DNA from: Podospora pseudoanserina
Lineage: Eukaryota > Ascomycota > Sordariomycetes > Sordariales > Podosporaceae
Assembly: GCF_035222485.1 (NCBI RefSeq)
Contig: NC_085921.1
Span: 1,922,001 to 1,986,000, forward strand
Length of the DNA stretch: 64,000 bases
Reading direction: 5' to 3'
Positions 1 to 8,902 of the stretch are shown here, in pieces. The number at the start of each line of letters is the position of its first letter. The stretch's first letter is position 1. Below the pieces are notes generated by a model. That model had not been told where the DNA came from and searched no databases. It saw only the letters and a program-made list of their open reading frames with translations. The position numbers and the translations under genes are program-made.

Positions 1-1799
1 GTCAATTTGGTCCCATCCCAACTCCACTGGCACTGACAGCGACCGATAATAGCTAGCGGCCGGGCTGTGTTCGGGTACACGGCGAAGATGGAGGGTGGGA
101 TATCAAGGTACTTGGAGACAGACCAGTCAATGCATAATCCCGACAAGTACACAGCTACCAAACCCAATGGTTCCATCATAATTTCGTTTCATCAGCTTGC
201 GCTGTGACTGCTATCCAACGGCAGGGTTCTCCTTTTGCAGGCGCGCAGCTCGTGTTTCCCTGTGCCGGGTGTTCCGCGTGGCAAGCAATGGCTGGAGAGC
301 GATATTCACAAGAGCGTCGTCAGAGGTTTCGCGAAAAACCCCTTGTTTGCAGCATCTGGCGAGATCGTCGAAGGCTTTTCTTGGAAATGCTTGAGACGTC
401 TTGGAAAATGCTTGGTTGGTGAAACAAGACTTTCGCCTTCATCTTGGCTCCTGCTTGGCGGTCTGGGCAACATCCTGGGCATGGTGCTCCGCTCTGGCCT
501 TTTGCAACGCCTTCGGTTGGCAGCTCATCTCCGGCTCCATGCCATGTGCCATGCCACCACAGGAAAAAGGGGAGCAGAAGGCCGATGGCGCGTTGGTTCG
601 ATCGAGAGGCACAGCTGCATGAAAACCTATATGCAAACGAATGGGACGATCTGAGGAGATTGATTCTTCGTGGGGCCTTCAGAGGCACAGAGGCCGTTCG
701 GATAACCCTTTGGGGTGTTCTTCTGCTCACCAAGCTGTCTTGAACTTGATGAAAACCAGGTTGTCATCGACATGACATTCTCCTCCCAAATCTTGCTTTT
801 GCTTTTCTATGGCTTGCAGTTTTCTGCGCATCTTGGCGCCGAGCCGGCCCCGCGCTCTCAGCACTTGGCAGCCGCCTGGGCGTTGACGTCCTGACATCTC
901 CCGTTTGTTGACGTTTCCGCTTGGATCCCAATTGCAGCAATATCATGTTCAACGCTCAGTGAGCTTGTTTATTTGTTTGTTTGGTATCGCCACCTTCAAT
1001 CTCCACCATCGGCATCATGTTGTCCACAGACACGAGCCGGGGAACAGAGTTGCTGTCTTCTTCTACTCATCACATCAATAGTTCCTTTCTGGCCACGGGT
1101 AATCTGCTGCCATGAAGCCCTTGTCCGCCCTTCCATCTCTGACATCTGGCCTGGCCATATCCAATCCACAATCCACCATCAACTCCCACCGCCACAACCC
1201 CGACGTATGTCCAATGCCTTGTTCTGTTGGTCTGCCACTCCCTCCTCCGCTTGCCCGTTCGTTTTTCCTTGGGTTCGATCGTCAAGATACCTGCACAAGA
1301 AAGACGAGATATCAGCTTCATGCAATTGAAGAAAAGCTCAAAGAAAGCAGACGTGTATCAGGGTAGGCCCCACAGCCATCTTGATATTTTCTCTTCGGTT
1401 TACTTTGCAACATGTGAACCATGTCTTCTCACAAATTTGGCATGGTTCTCCGGAAAGCAAGCACGGTGCAGTTTCCTTTATAATACATAAGATAGCCGTG
1501 AAACAATAAGCGCAAAGACAAAACGAGAAAAAGCTCTTGCCTGGAAGGGTGTTGTGTTGCTGCTCCCCATGCCGAGTGGGTTGTCTTCAGGAGGGAATGT
1601 GAAAGGAAGACGGGGAATGGGAGGCTGTTAACCCGGAAGTCAAGGAAACTCTGCAGATGCAAGGAGCTCAAGTCAGCAAAACAACTTAAACCACCCAAGG
1701 ACTGGATAGAGGAAGTGAAGGTAAGCAACATCAGAACACCGATGCAAAAGCATCATCGGTACGCCAGGTTGGCGTGACCTTAATCTCTTGAGAGGTACC
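1..1799. other. No supported gene
   Basis: Short overlapping ORFs occur on both strands, the longest about 139 codons, but none has a recognisable domain, a convincing start or a consistent exon chain. The right part (about 1670-1889) is probably the 3' portion of the minus-strand snoRNA host transcript described next. Nothing else is supported here. Confidence 0.5.
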
Positions 1800-1959
1800 A
1801 TCATGGAACCCGAAGGATGGAGGGTGTTGAGACCGGAGGGTGTCCTACCGGCTTGTGGTGTTTCTAGCGTGTGGGAAGCTCGTCGGGATCTGTCAGAGAC
1901 CCGAAAGGTTAACAAAGCCGTCAAGCACACCAGCTTGAAGGTGCAGCTAGAAAAGAGGG

Positions 1960-2056
1960 CTCCATCAGAGCGACAAGTGTTGTTTCATGATCACCTCTGT
2001 GTGGTGTGATGCTCAAATGGAATGAGTACACGTATATGAGTGTGTCATCATGAATG
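1960..2056 (-). ncRNA. Box C/D snoRNA A, probable 18S guide (intron 1890-2096)
   Basis: Box C ATGATGA is at 2051-2045, a D'-like TTGA at 2016-2013, C' GTGATCA at 1994-1988, and box D CTGA at 1968-1965, 75 bases from the 3' splice site. The D' guide is the exact complement of TGGAATGAGTACA (2018-2030), a 13-base match to conserved fungal 18S rRNA (the AATTGGAATGAGTACA segment). The D'+5 rule points to the A after GG, probably the position served by human SNORD70 (from memory). The box D guide has no recognised target. Confidence 0.78.
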
Positions 2057-2225
2057 TCGGAGGCATGGCGGTGAGGGAAAGGGGTGGTGTTCTCACCTTT
2101 GAAGGGAGTTCTGTCTCGTAGGTAGACACGTGGGCATCGATCTCGGCTTCATCTGCTTTGGCAACAGACACCAGAGGTTAGTAAAGTAATCTTCTCAAAT
2201 TGTGCTGGGTGTGCAATCAGGAGAG

Positions 2226-2320
2226 ACAGCTCAGTCAAGATAAACTGTGCTTATAAATGAACATCATATGCATGCCAATGAAGGGGTGGTTGTTCAGTCT
2301 TGATTTTCTCATCATGAGAG
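2226..2320 (-). ncRNA. Box C/D snoRNA B, probable 25S/28S guide (intron 2153-2354)
   Basis: Box C ATGATGA is at 2315-2309, D' CTGA at 2297-2294, a C'-like ATGATGT follows, and box D CTGA is at 2234-2231, 78 bases from the 3' splice site. AGAC and GTCT can form the outer stem. Upstream of D' the guide is the complement of TCTTGATTTTC (2298-2308), matching the large-subunit rRNA segment around TTGATTTTCAG that I know from yeast and human. The fifth base from D' pairs with the G of that segment, plausibly the methylated G served by yeast snR67 and human SNORD31 (from memory). Confidence 0.74.
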
Positions 2321-2582
2321 TCTTGGTGAGTGAAGGAGAGAGGTAAGGACTTACTTGGTCGGTTTCTTGCCTGGGGCTCATCTATGTATGCTGCTCAAGA
2401 TCCACCAAGTTGTTAGCATGGCTCTCTTGGGGTTGGGAGGGGCCGGGAGAAGATACTTGCCTTGCTGCTGAACTCACCTCAATCTACTGAAGCACCAATG
2501 ACCAAGGTAGGTAGTCAGTGCTGAAACACCAAAAGTTAGCAAGGCTCCAAAGCCAAGAGTGAAAAGAGGCGGGTGAAGATGG

Positions 2583-2671
2583 CTCTGTCAGATCTATTGC
2601 GAACGGCAATCATGGCATGCCCACCAGCAACGGGCGTGATGCTCAGAGAGCGATTCGTGTCATCATAGGAG
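2583..2671 (-). ncRNA. Box C/D snoRNA C (intron 2521-2723)
   Basis: Box C ATGATGA is at 2666-2660, D' CTGA at 2646-2643, a C'-like ATGATTG follows, and box D CTGA is at 2591-2588, 67 bases from the 3' splice site. GGCTC before box C pairs exactly with GAGCC after box D, the best terminal stem of the set. The D' guide would pair with AGAGCGATTCGTG and the D guide with ATCTATTGCGAACGGC. Targets are unassigned. Confidence 0.74.
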
Positions 2672-2823
2672 CCGGGGTTGGATATATGCTTGGCAGTGGT
2701 CTCGGTAGTGTCATGACACTTACTTGTTGAGGGAGCGCGAGGTGAAGAAGGGTTGGTCTGTCAAAACACCAGATGTCAGCAGGATCGTCAAAGTCAAACG
2801 TCATAAAAGACGGGAAGAGATAG

Positions 2824-2912
2824 CTCTGTCAGATCAAGTTCCATGTAATCATGTTGTTACCACCGAGAATGGGTGGTATGCTCAGTACAACACTGTTTGG
2901 TCATCACACGAG
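2824..2912 (-). ncRNA. Box C/D snoRNA D (intron 2758-2960)
   Basis: Box C GTGATGA is at 2907-2901, D' CTGA at 2885-2882, a C'-like ATGATTA follows, and box D CTGA is at 2832-2829, 71 bases from the 3' splice site. GCTC before box C and GAGC after box D form a terminal stem. The D' guide would pair with TACAACACTGTTTGG and the D guide with ATCAAGTTCCATGTAA. The flanks closely match those of snoRNA C, so the two units look duplicated, but their guides differ. Confidence 0.72.
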
Positions 2913-3088
2913 CCGGGGTTGGGAGTGTGCCGGGAGGAGTGCCAGGGGCATGACACTTACTCGGTGAGAAAGACTGGTGGGAGAGACTGGTGGGAGAACT
3001 TAATGTCATGAGGATGTTCATCTGTCCAAGAAACACAGGTTAGCAAGATCTCCGTCAAGAATAGCTAGGTGAAGAAATGAGAAAGACG

Positions 3089-3179
3089 TTCAGTCAGATG
3101 AAAACTACATATTTTGGGAGTCCATCCTCTCCACACCAATGCTGGGGGTGAGTTGACAAAGTTTTTATCATCATGGTCA
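3089..3179 (-). ncRNA. Box C/D snoRNA E (intron 3022-3227)
   Basis: Box C ATGATGA is at 3174-3168 and box D CTGA at 3097-3094, 72 bases from the 3' splice site. TTCA and TGAA outside the boxes could pair. D' is degenerate. The D guide would pair with ATGAAAACTACATATTTTG; the target is unassigned. Confidence 0.66.
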
Positions 3180-3343
3180 CTGTGAAATGATCACAACGAG
3201 AAAGAAGCCAACGCATTCGCTGCTCACTTTTTGGTATGATGATGTGGATGGGAGGTTAGGATGTTTGGGTGCCTGGCATGTTGCAAATTAGCTCTGTACC
3301 AAAGCCAGGAAGGTCAAGAACAATCAATAGGAAGTGTAGTTGA

Positions 3344-3434
3344 CTGTGTCAGAGAAACGCGTAGAAGTGTCAATCATATGGGTCGGAATCACCCAGAGCT
3401 CTCAGTGTTCAATGTGTTTTAATCATCATGGTGT
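3344..3434 (-). ncRNA. Box C/D snoRNA F (intron 3273-3467)
   Basis: Box C ATGATGA is at 3429-3423, D' CTGA at 3405-3402, a C'-like ATGATTG follows, and box D CTGA is at 3352-3349, 76 bases from the 3' splice site. The D' guide would pair with TGTTCAATGTGTTTT and the D guide with AGAAACGCGTAGAAGTG. Neither target is recognised. Confidence 0.7.
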
Positions 3435-3580
3435 TGGTGCCAAATGATGCTGCGAAGGAAGACTTACCGGCTTCTGGCCACGATAGCCGTAGTGTCTGAA
3501 CTCCGAGTATCTGTGTTGTTCCATGGCCGGCTGTGTCATCGAGTAGAGGTGATCAGGTAAAGAGGCTATGATGTCAAGAG

Positions 3581-3656
3581 ATCATTCAGATGAAAAAAGT
3601 ACGACTCGTCGAGAACATCATGGTGTGATGGTCACAACAAAATGTCATCATTCAAG
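3581..3656 (-). ncRNA. Box C/D snoRNA G (intron 3511-3699)
   Basis: Box C ATGATGA is at 3651-3645, a C'-like ATGATG follows, and box D CTGA is at 3589-3586, 75 bases from the 3' splice site. The D guide would pair with ATGAAAAAAGTACGAC; the target is unassigned. The spacing rule helped choose the 3' splice site at 3511 over a competing AG near 3566. Confidence 0.64.
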
Positions 3657-3804
3657 CTGAAGTGTTGAGGGGCATTGAAACCAAGGGAGTGGATTCTACT
3701 TCTTGCTGTGATCGTCATCATCGTCGTCTTCGGCTATGTTTAGACCACGGCAGTCAGCTCTCTGACGAAAGACATCATGTCAACAGGAATAAGGGAGGGG
3801 GTGA

Positions 3805-3886
3805 CCTCCTCAGAGCAAGCAAGTAGAAATCAACTCATGCCCGTGTCGGGGCAGTGATCATGAAGCGAGTGTTGTCATCATGATGG
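3805..3886 (-). ncRNA. Box C/D snoRNA H (intron 3734-3930)
   Basis: Box C ATGATGA is at 3881-3875 and box D CTGA at 3813-3810, 76 bases from the 3' splice site. GGCC upstream of box C and GGTC downstream of box D can form the terminal stem. The D guide would pair with AGCAAGCAAGTAGAAATC; the target is unassigned. No clear D' box is visible. Confidence 0.66.
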
Positions 3887-4125
3887 CCGCTAGAAGTGTG
3901 TAGGTGAGAATAGTGATGTGAGATACTGACCTGATGAGCATGGCAGCAGGGTTGAAAATCCAGAGCTATCATTTCCTTGTTGATTCGGAGGAATCGCTGG
4001 CATCAGGTGGAAGCTCGAAGTGTAGAGGCGTGGTACCCTAGGGTTTGTCTCGAATCTGAATAGAAATATGTCAGCGTATGAACCCAGCAGCAAACGAGCT
4101 ACGATAGACATTGTAGAAGGAAGAG

Positions 4126-4214
4126 GGCTGTCAGATTGTTTGTTAATCTCAGGTGGCCTCTAGAAGGTATGAGACCATCGAATACAGAGAAGATAATCAA
4201 ACTCATCATGAAGC
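4126..4214 (-). ncRNA. Box C/D snoRNA I (GC-AG intron 4056-4252)
   Basis: Box C ATGATGA is at 4209-4203 and box D CTGA at 4134-4131, 75 bases from the 3' splice site. A second CTGA (4152-4149) lies only 15 bases upstream of D and may be D' or chance. The D guide would pair with ATTGTTTGTTAATC; its target is not recognised. The host intron starts with GCAAGT after CAG, a usual GC-AG context. Confidence 0.66.
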
Positions 4215-4531
4215 TGTGGAATAGAGACAAATCTCGGACTGGGATCACTTGCCTGCTCCGGTTTGTCTTGCCTCTTCATGTGCCAAATGACCATGACCGA
4301 CATCGTCGGGAATTGACCTGTGCCTCGATCTGCTTGGGAAGGGAAGCAGTGAATCGTGAGCGAAACAGTACTTGTCAGTAATCCACGCGAGGTGAGGATG
4401 GTGTCGACTGTCTCCCTGGAGGGAGTCGAAGGATCATGTGGTTGGAAAACAATTGGTAGACTGTCACGAGAAAAAGGTAGCAGGTCAGATATCTCAAGAG
4501 TCAATGGCTAATAGGAGAGGAGTGACGAAAG

Positions 4532-4605
4532 GCTTGTCAGAGCATGCTTGTGTGCTTCAAAGTCGGGAAACTCAGTCCCAAATCCCATTTCGGTCATCAT
4601 GTTGG
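4532..4605 (-). ncRNA. Box C/D snoRNA J (intron 4461-4649)
   Basis: Box C ATGATGA lies at 4600-4594 and box D CTGA at 4540-4537. An internal CTGA (4575-4572) can serve as D'. Box D is 76 bases from the 3' splice site. The D' guide would pair with a target reading TCCCAAATCCCATTTC, methylating its fifth base (A). The D guide would pair with AGCATGCTTGTGTGC. I do not recognise either target in rRNA. Confidence 0.7.
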
Positions 4606-4871
4606 CTGCAATGTCTTGTAGGGCTGCGATAGGTTTTCTCTTGACATACCGACTAAGGACATGGGAACAATGCCATTGAGGCATATGGGAAAACTTATGG
4701 TGATCAGATCGAGTCCTGATCAATGTGACGATGATCGGCCCATGGGTCTATTGGAAAGGCAAAGAGAAGATGGATAGACATACCAATGGCGATGATGATT
4801 AGGCGAGTACTTAGGACGATGGAGTTGCTCAGAGCGATCCAAATTGGTTGCTCGAGTACCGTAGTCCTGGT

Positions 4872-6889
4872 CTGACGAAATAAGAAAGAAGTCGCCCACG
4901 CCTACAAGGTCAGAGAAGACGATGGGGTGGACAAGCGAGGGGTCCAGAAATGGGGAGCCAGAGGCATGGGCCTGGGGGGTCTCGGCGAGGGGACAAGCTG
5001 CCGCATCCTTCCGGTTTTACAAGAAATCTCGATACGGGTTCTCTTCAAATAGAAGACAGCGGAAAGCAACAGAGAATATGCTGATACATAGGCCTTCTCC
5101 CAATGTGGAAGGCGAGTTTTACGGCCATCTACAAGGAGAGAATCAGTAGGAATGAACGGGATAGGGAGTCGACGATCACGAAGGGCATGAAAATGTATCA
5201 TTGAACATAGGAATGCCTGATATGCGGATCATACTGAAATAGGGATCTCAGAGCCATGGAGTGACATCTTACGTAGAGTTACGAACCGAAATACCAAGGA
5301 TTGATTGCCTTATGGAAAACGAACAAATTGATCACGACCAGCACCACTAGTTTGCAGCAGCTTCACCGGAATTGTCAACACAGGTATGTCGAAAGACCCC
5401 AGCTCCAATAACCTAGGATAGCGCTCAGATTCATGCAGAGAGAATCCGGTGTTAGCGAGGGCATTCCCTTCAAATACCCAGGCGGCTTTGCCATTTGCGA
5501 ACAGCCCGAAAAAGAGGATGGCACTGTGGCAGTTGTTATGATGTTGATAGAAAAACCACATCCACACGCCCTCCTATAAGGAAATATAAATGCTGTTCAG
5601 ATGAGGCTAGTTAACTAGATCACTCATACATTAAGGACCTGGGCCTACGATGCGTGCCAAAGGGGGGTAGCCCAGTTGCAACTTGTAAAGACCCGCTTTG
5701 GTGGGCATTGAAGCTGCGTTCGATCATTTCAGACACATTAAAAACAACGTTAAACGACTGTCGCAGCACATAGCCCCAGATCAAATTACATGCCCGTACA
5801 GTTGCAACCATACGCAGCCAACCCAGCCCCTTTTTTGGCGCTCGGGCCATGTGAAGTAAACAAAGGAGCACTCAGGGGCTACGGCATGCTCGGGTTTGTC
5901 TACAGCTCCCAGTTCTAAAAATCGGCATATGCCGAGAAAGTGAAGCCAAAAGTAAGTCTCAGTGATAATGTAGCCGCGTTTGCATTTCTTTTCTCTTGTT
6001 AGTGCACATCTCATCCCTCTCAACAGCCAGGTTCCATTTCTGCTCTGATTAGTTCAAATCGAATGGTACGTTTATGTCTGCACTTTATGTAATTTGAGTA
6101 TTCAACAGCCTCATGTGAAGGGCCGTTGAAACCGGCAGAGCAGGGGCTGATGCTTTAAAGCTTGGTACTTGCATTGGGGGCTTCCAACATTATCTATCTC
6201 TCTCCTTCAGCTTCATCCCATGTGGTGATGGCCGCAGTTGGACATGAGATGACATTTGCCGGCAGCTGGCTGACAACTGAAGAGGCTATGCACCATGACT
6301 AAACTGGATCCTTGGCCGCCTCTGTGTGACGTCAATTGCCAACAGGTTGTGAAGAAAGGGGCAAAAAGAGCTGACCTGACTCGAAGGGTAAAGTCAACTG
6401 GTATATAGTGAACTGGTAGCAGTGGTAGTATAAGAATGGGATACAAAGACTCCGGAGGCGGCAGGTTTCGGTCAAAAATATCAATGACAGGGCCTTTTTT
6501 GTGTCGCTGACAACAATTGACGGCAACTTCTGATTGTGCCCATTGGTTGGTGGTCTGTGCCACATCACAGTTTGTTGCCTTGGCGCCTGAACAACTAAGC
6601 CAAGCGACGAGCGGTCAGGTTGTTATCGGTTATCAGAATTTTTTTGAAAATCTAAGCCCCACCAAAGAAGTGCGGCTTCCCCTCCCCCACCTTCCCACTG
6701 ATTCAAACCTACCACAGGGCAAAGGCGCAGCAAACCAACCCTGAACTAAACTCTCTTGTTGCCTCCTGGTACTAGTTGGCTTGCCTGCGAAGGAACAAAG
6801 GACGTCGCATATTTTTTTTTCTGCCCGTTCTTTCGTTTTGGATTTTTGATCCATCAAACCCATCTATCTTCCAGCATCCACAGCACAAC
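4872..6889. other. No firm gene; possible 5' exons on minus
   Basis: Several minus-strand ORFs of 75-99 codons (5201-4902, 5567-5310, 5871-5620, 6023-5781) sit beside plausible splice sites, for example acceptor TTGTAG at about 5148 and donor GTATGAGT at about 5618. Phases do not join into one frame. They may be 5' exons of the snoRNA host transcript or a small unrecognised gene. From 6.1 to 6.89 kb I see only the promoter and 5' leader of the ABCF gene; the stretch before its ATG is pyrimidine-rich. Confidence 0.35.
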
Positions 6890-8902
6890 ATGGCTCCCTC
6901 GTCGTCCAAGGAAAAGCGTCTGGCGAAGCGTGCCGCTGAGGGCAAGGAGAAGAAGACTGTTGCCTCGCGCTCCAAGGCCAACTCAAAGACTGCCAGCGCT
7001 GCCGCTTCCGTCAACGGCGATGAGCCTGAACTCGACGCCCATGGCAACCCCATCGTGTCGGACGAGCCAGCCACCTCGGCCGACAAGATGGATGAAGTAA
7101 AGCGCCTTGCCGACCAGATGGACAAGCATGGACTTTCCGACCGTGTCACCACCGGTGTTCTGGCCTCTACCGCCGCCAGCAAGGACGTCAAGATCACCAG
7201 TACCAGTTTGGTGTTCCATGGCCGTGTGCTCATTCAAGATGGCACTCTGGAATTGACCATGGGCCGCCGGTACGGTCTGTTGGGTGAGAACGGTTGCGGC
7301 AAAAGTACCCTCCTCAAGGCTATCGCTGCCCGCGAGTATCCCATTCCAGAACACGTTGATATCTACCTTCTGAACGAGGGCGCTCCCCCATCAGAGCTGG
7401 GTGCTTTGGAGTGGGTCGTCAAGGAGGCCGAGAACGAGATGGACCGTCTCGATAAGTTGGCCGAGAAGCTCCTCGAAGAGGAGGGCCCCGAGTCTCCTGT
7501 CCTGATGGATCTTTATGAGGTACGAACACCTCCCTCACCGCGCTCTCGGCTATACATAAGCTAACCTCATTGATAGCACATGGACAAGATGGATCCCTCC
7601 ACCTTCGCTACCCGCGCTGCCCTCATTCTTACCGGTCTGGGCTTCAACAAGGTCACCATCCACAAGAAGACCAAGGACATGTCCGGTGGGTGGAGGATGC
7701 GTGTCGCCCTTGGCAAGGCTCTTTTCGTGAGACCTTCCCTTCTCCTTCTCGACGACCCCACGGCCCATTTGGATCTTGAGGCCTGCGTGTGGCTGGAGGA
7801 ATACCTCAAGAAGTGGGACCGCACTCTTGTCTTGGTTTCCCACTCCATGGATTTCCTCAACGGTGTGTGCACAAACATGATCGACATGAGGGAGAAGAAG
7901 CTGCTCTACTATGGCGGTAACTACGACTCGTACATCAAGACCCGCTCCGAACAGGAGACCAACCAGGCGAAGGCGTACCAGAAGCAGCAAGACGAAATCG
8001 CACACATCAAGAAGTTCATTGCCAGTGCTGGTACCTACGCCAACTTGGTCAGACAAGCAAAGTCTCGTCAAAAGATCTTGGACAAGATGGAGGCCGATGG
8101 TTTCATCCAGCCCGTCCACCAGGACAGAGTCTTCACCTTCCGTTTCGCCGATGTCGAGAAGCTGCCTCCCCCAGTTCTGTCTTTCGACGATGTCAGCTTC
8201 TCCTACTCGGGAGATGCCAAGGATGATTTGTACAAGCACATCGACCTCGGTTTCGACATGGACTCCCGTACTGCCTTGGTCGGGCCCAACGGTGTTGGCA
8301 AGTCTACTCTTCTCCGGCTGATGACTGGCAAGCTTTCTCCTAGAGAAGGTGTGGTGTCGCGTCACACTCACTTGAAGCTGGGTCTGTACTCGCAGCACTC
8401 GGCGGAGCAGCTTGATCTCACAAAGTCTGCTTTGGACTTTGTGCGTGACAAGTACTCGGATAGATCCCAGGACTACCAGTACTGGAGACAGCAGCTGGGC
8501 AAGTATGGTCTTTCGGGCGAGTCTCAGACTTCTCTGATCGGTACCCTGTCTGACGGACAACGGTCCCGTATCGTGTTCGCTCTGTTGGCCATTGAAAGCC
8601 CCAACATGTTGTTGCTGGACGAGCCTACCAACGGTCTTGATATTCCCACTATTGACAGTTTGGCGGATGCCATCAACGCTTACAGCGGAGGTGTCATTGT
8701 CGTCAGTCACGATTTCAGGTACGTCGAAGCTCTGATGGCTAAATTTGTAGGATTTGATTGCTGACATGTCTCCAGACTACTCGACAAGATTGCCAAGCAG
8801 ATTCTCGTGTGCGAGAACAAGACCATTAAGCAATGGGATGGTTCGATCGGCGACTACAAGAACTATCTTCGCAAGAAGATGGTGGCTTCGGGCGCTGTCT
8901 GA
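6890..8902 (+). CDS. arb1: ABCF-type ATPase, Arb1/ABCF2 family
   Basis: Three exons (6890-7519, 7577-8718, 8776-8902) give 632 residues, close to the usual ~610 of yeast Arb1. The family is a cytosolic/nuclear ATP-binding cassette protein without membrane helices, required for ribosome biogenesis. The first cassette has Walker [12 protein letters not shown], signature SGGWRMR and Walker [16 protein letters not shown]. The second has [19 protein letters not shown] and [11 protein letters not shown]. The aspartate in place of the usual Walker B glutamate in cassette 1, and the following [10 protein letters not shown], are as I recall yeast Arb1. The N-terminus is Lys/Ala/Ser-rich. The start is the first ATG in frame, after a pyrimidine-rich leader (CACAACATGG). 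Both introns have GTACG donors and small sizes (57 bases each). Confidence 0.92.

Larger units (their letters stand above)
2521..2960 (-). repeat. Tandem duplication of an exon-intron-snoRNA unit
   Basis: Segments 2521-2757 and 2758-2960 share blocks: the acceptor region (AACACCA...GTTAGC / GTCAGC), AGCTCTGTCAGATC / GGCTCTGTCAGATC around box D, GAGCCGGGGTTGG before box C, and ATGACACTTAC at the donor. Conservation is highest in splice sites, stems and boxes, and lowest in the guide segments. This fits copying of a snoRNA unit followed by guide divergence. Confidence 0.6.
1800..4871 (-). ncRNA. Multi-intron snoRNA host gene (minus strand)
   Basis: Splice signals define a chain of small exons. 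In transcription order they are 4871-4784, 4715-4650, 4460-4387, 4329-4253, 4055-3931, 3733-3700, 3510-3468, 3272-3228, 3021-2961, 2757-2724, 2520-2461, 2381-2355, 2152-2097, and one starting at 1889. Ten introns are 189-207 bases long and carry one box C/D snoRNA each; three shorter ones (4716-4783, 4330-4386, 2382-2460) carry none. Introns 4056-4252 and 2382-2460 begin with GC (AG|GCAAGT context) and the rest with GT; branch sites read CTAAC, CTGAC or CTAAT. Individual exons are open in one or two frames, but no frame passes through the whole chain, so I infer a mostly non-coding transcript of the type known for animal UHG/gas5 and reported for Neurospora. Transcript ends are not determined; more 5' exons may lie at 4.9-6.0 kb. 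Confidence 0.72.

Noticed and set aside
1890-4871. A protein gene made of many micro-exons
   Set aside because: Some exons are open and look protein-like in one frame, but phases do not join through the chain and stops recur. The constant C/D box spacing in introns explains the region better.
7550-8767. 405-codon minus-strand ORF
   Set aside because: Lies opposite the ABCF gene; it is the complement of real coding sequence with no domain of its own.
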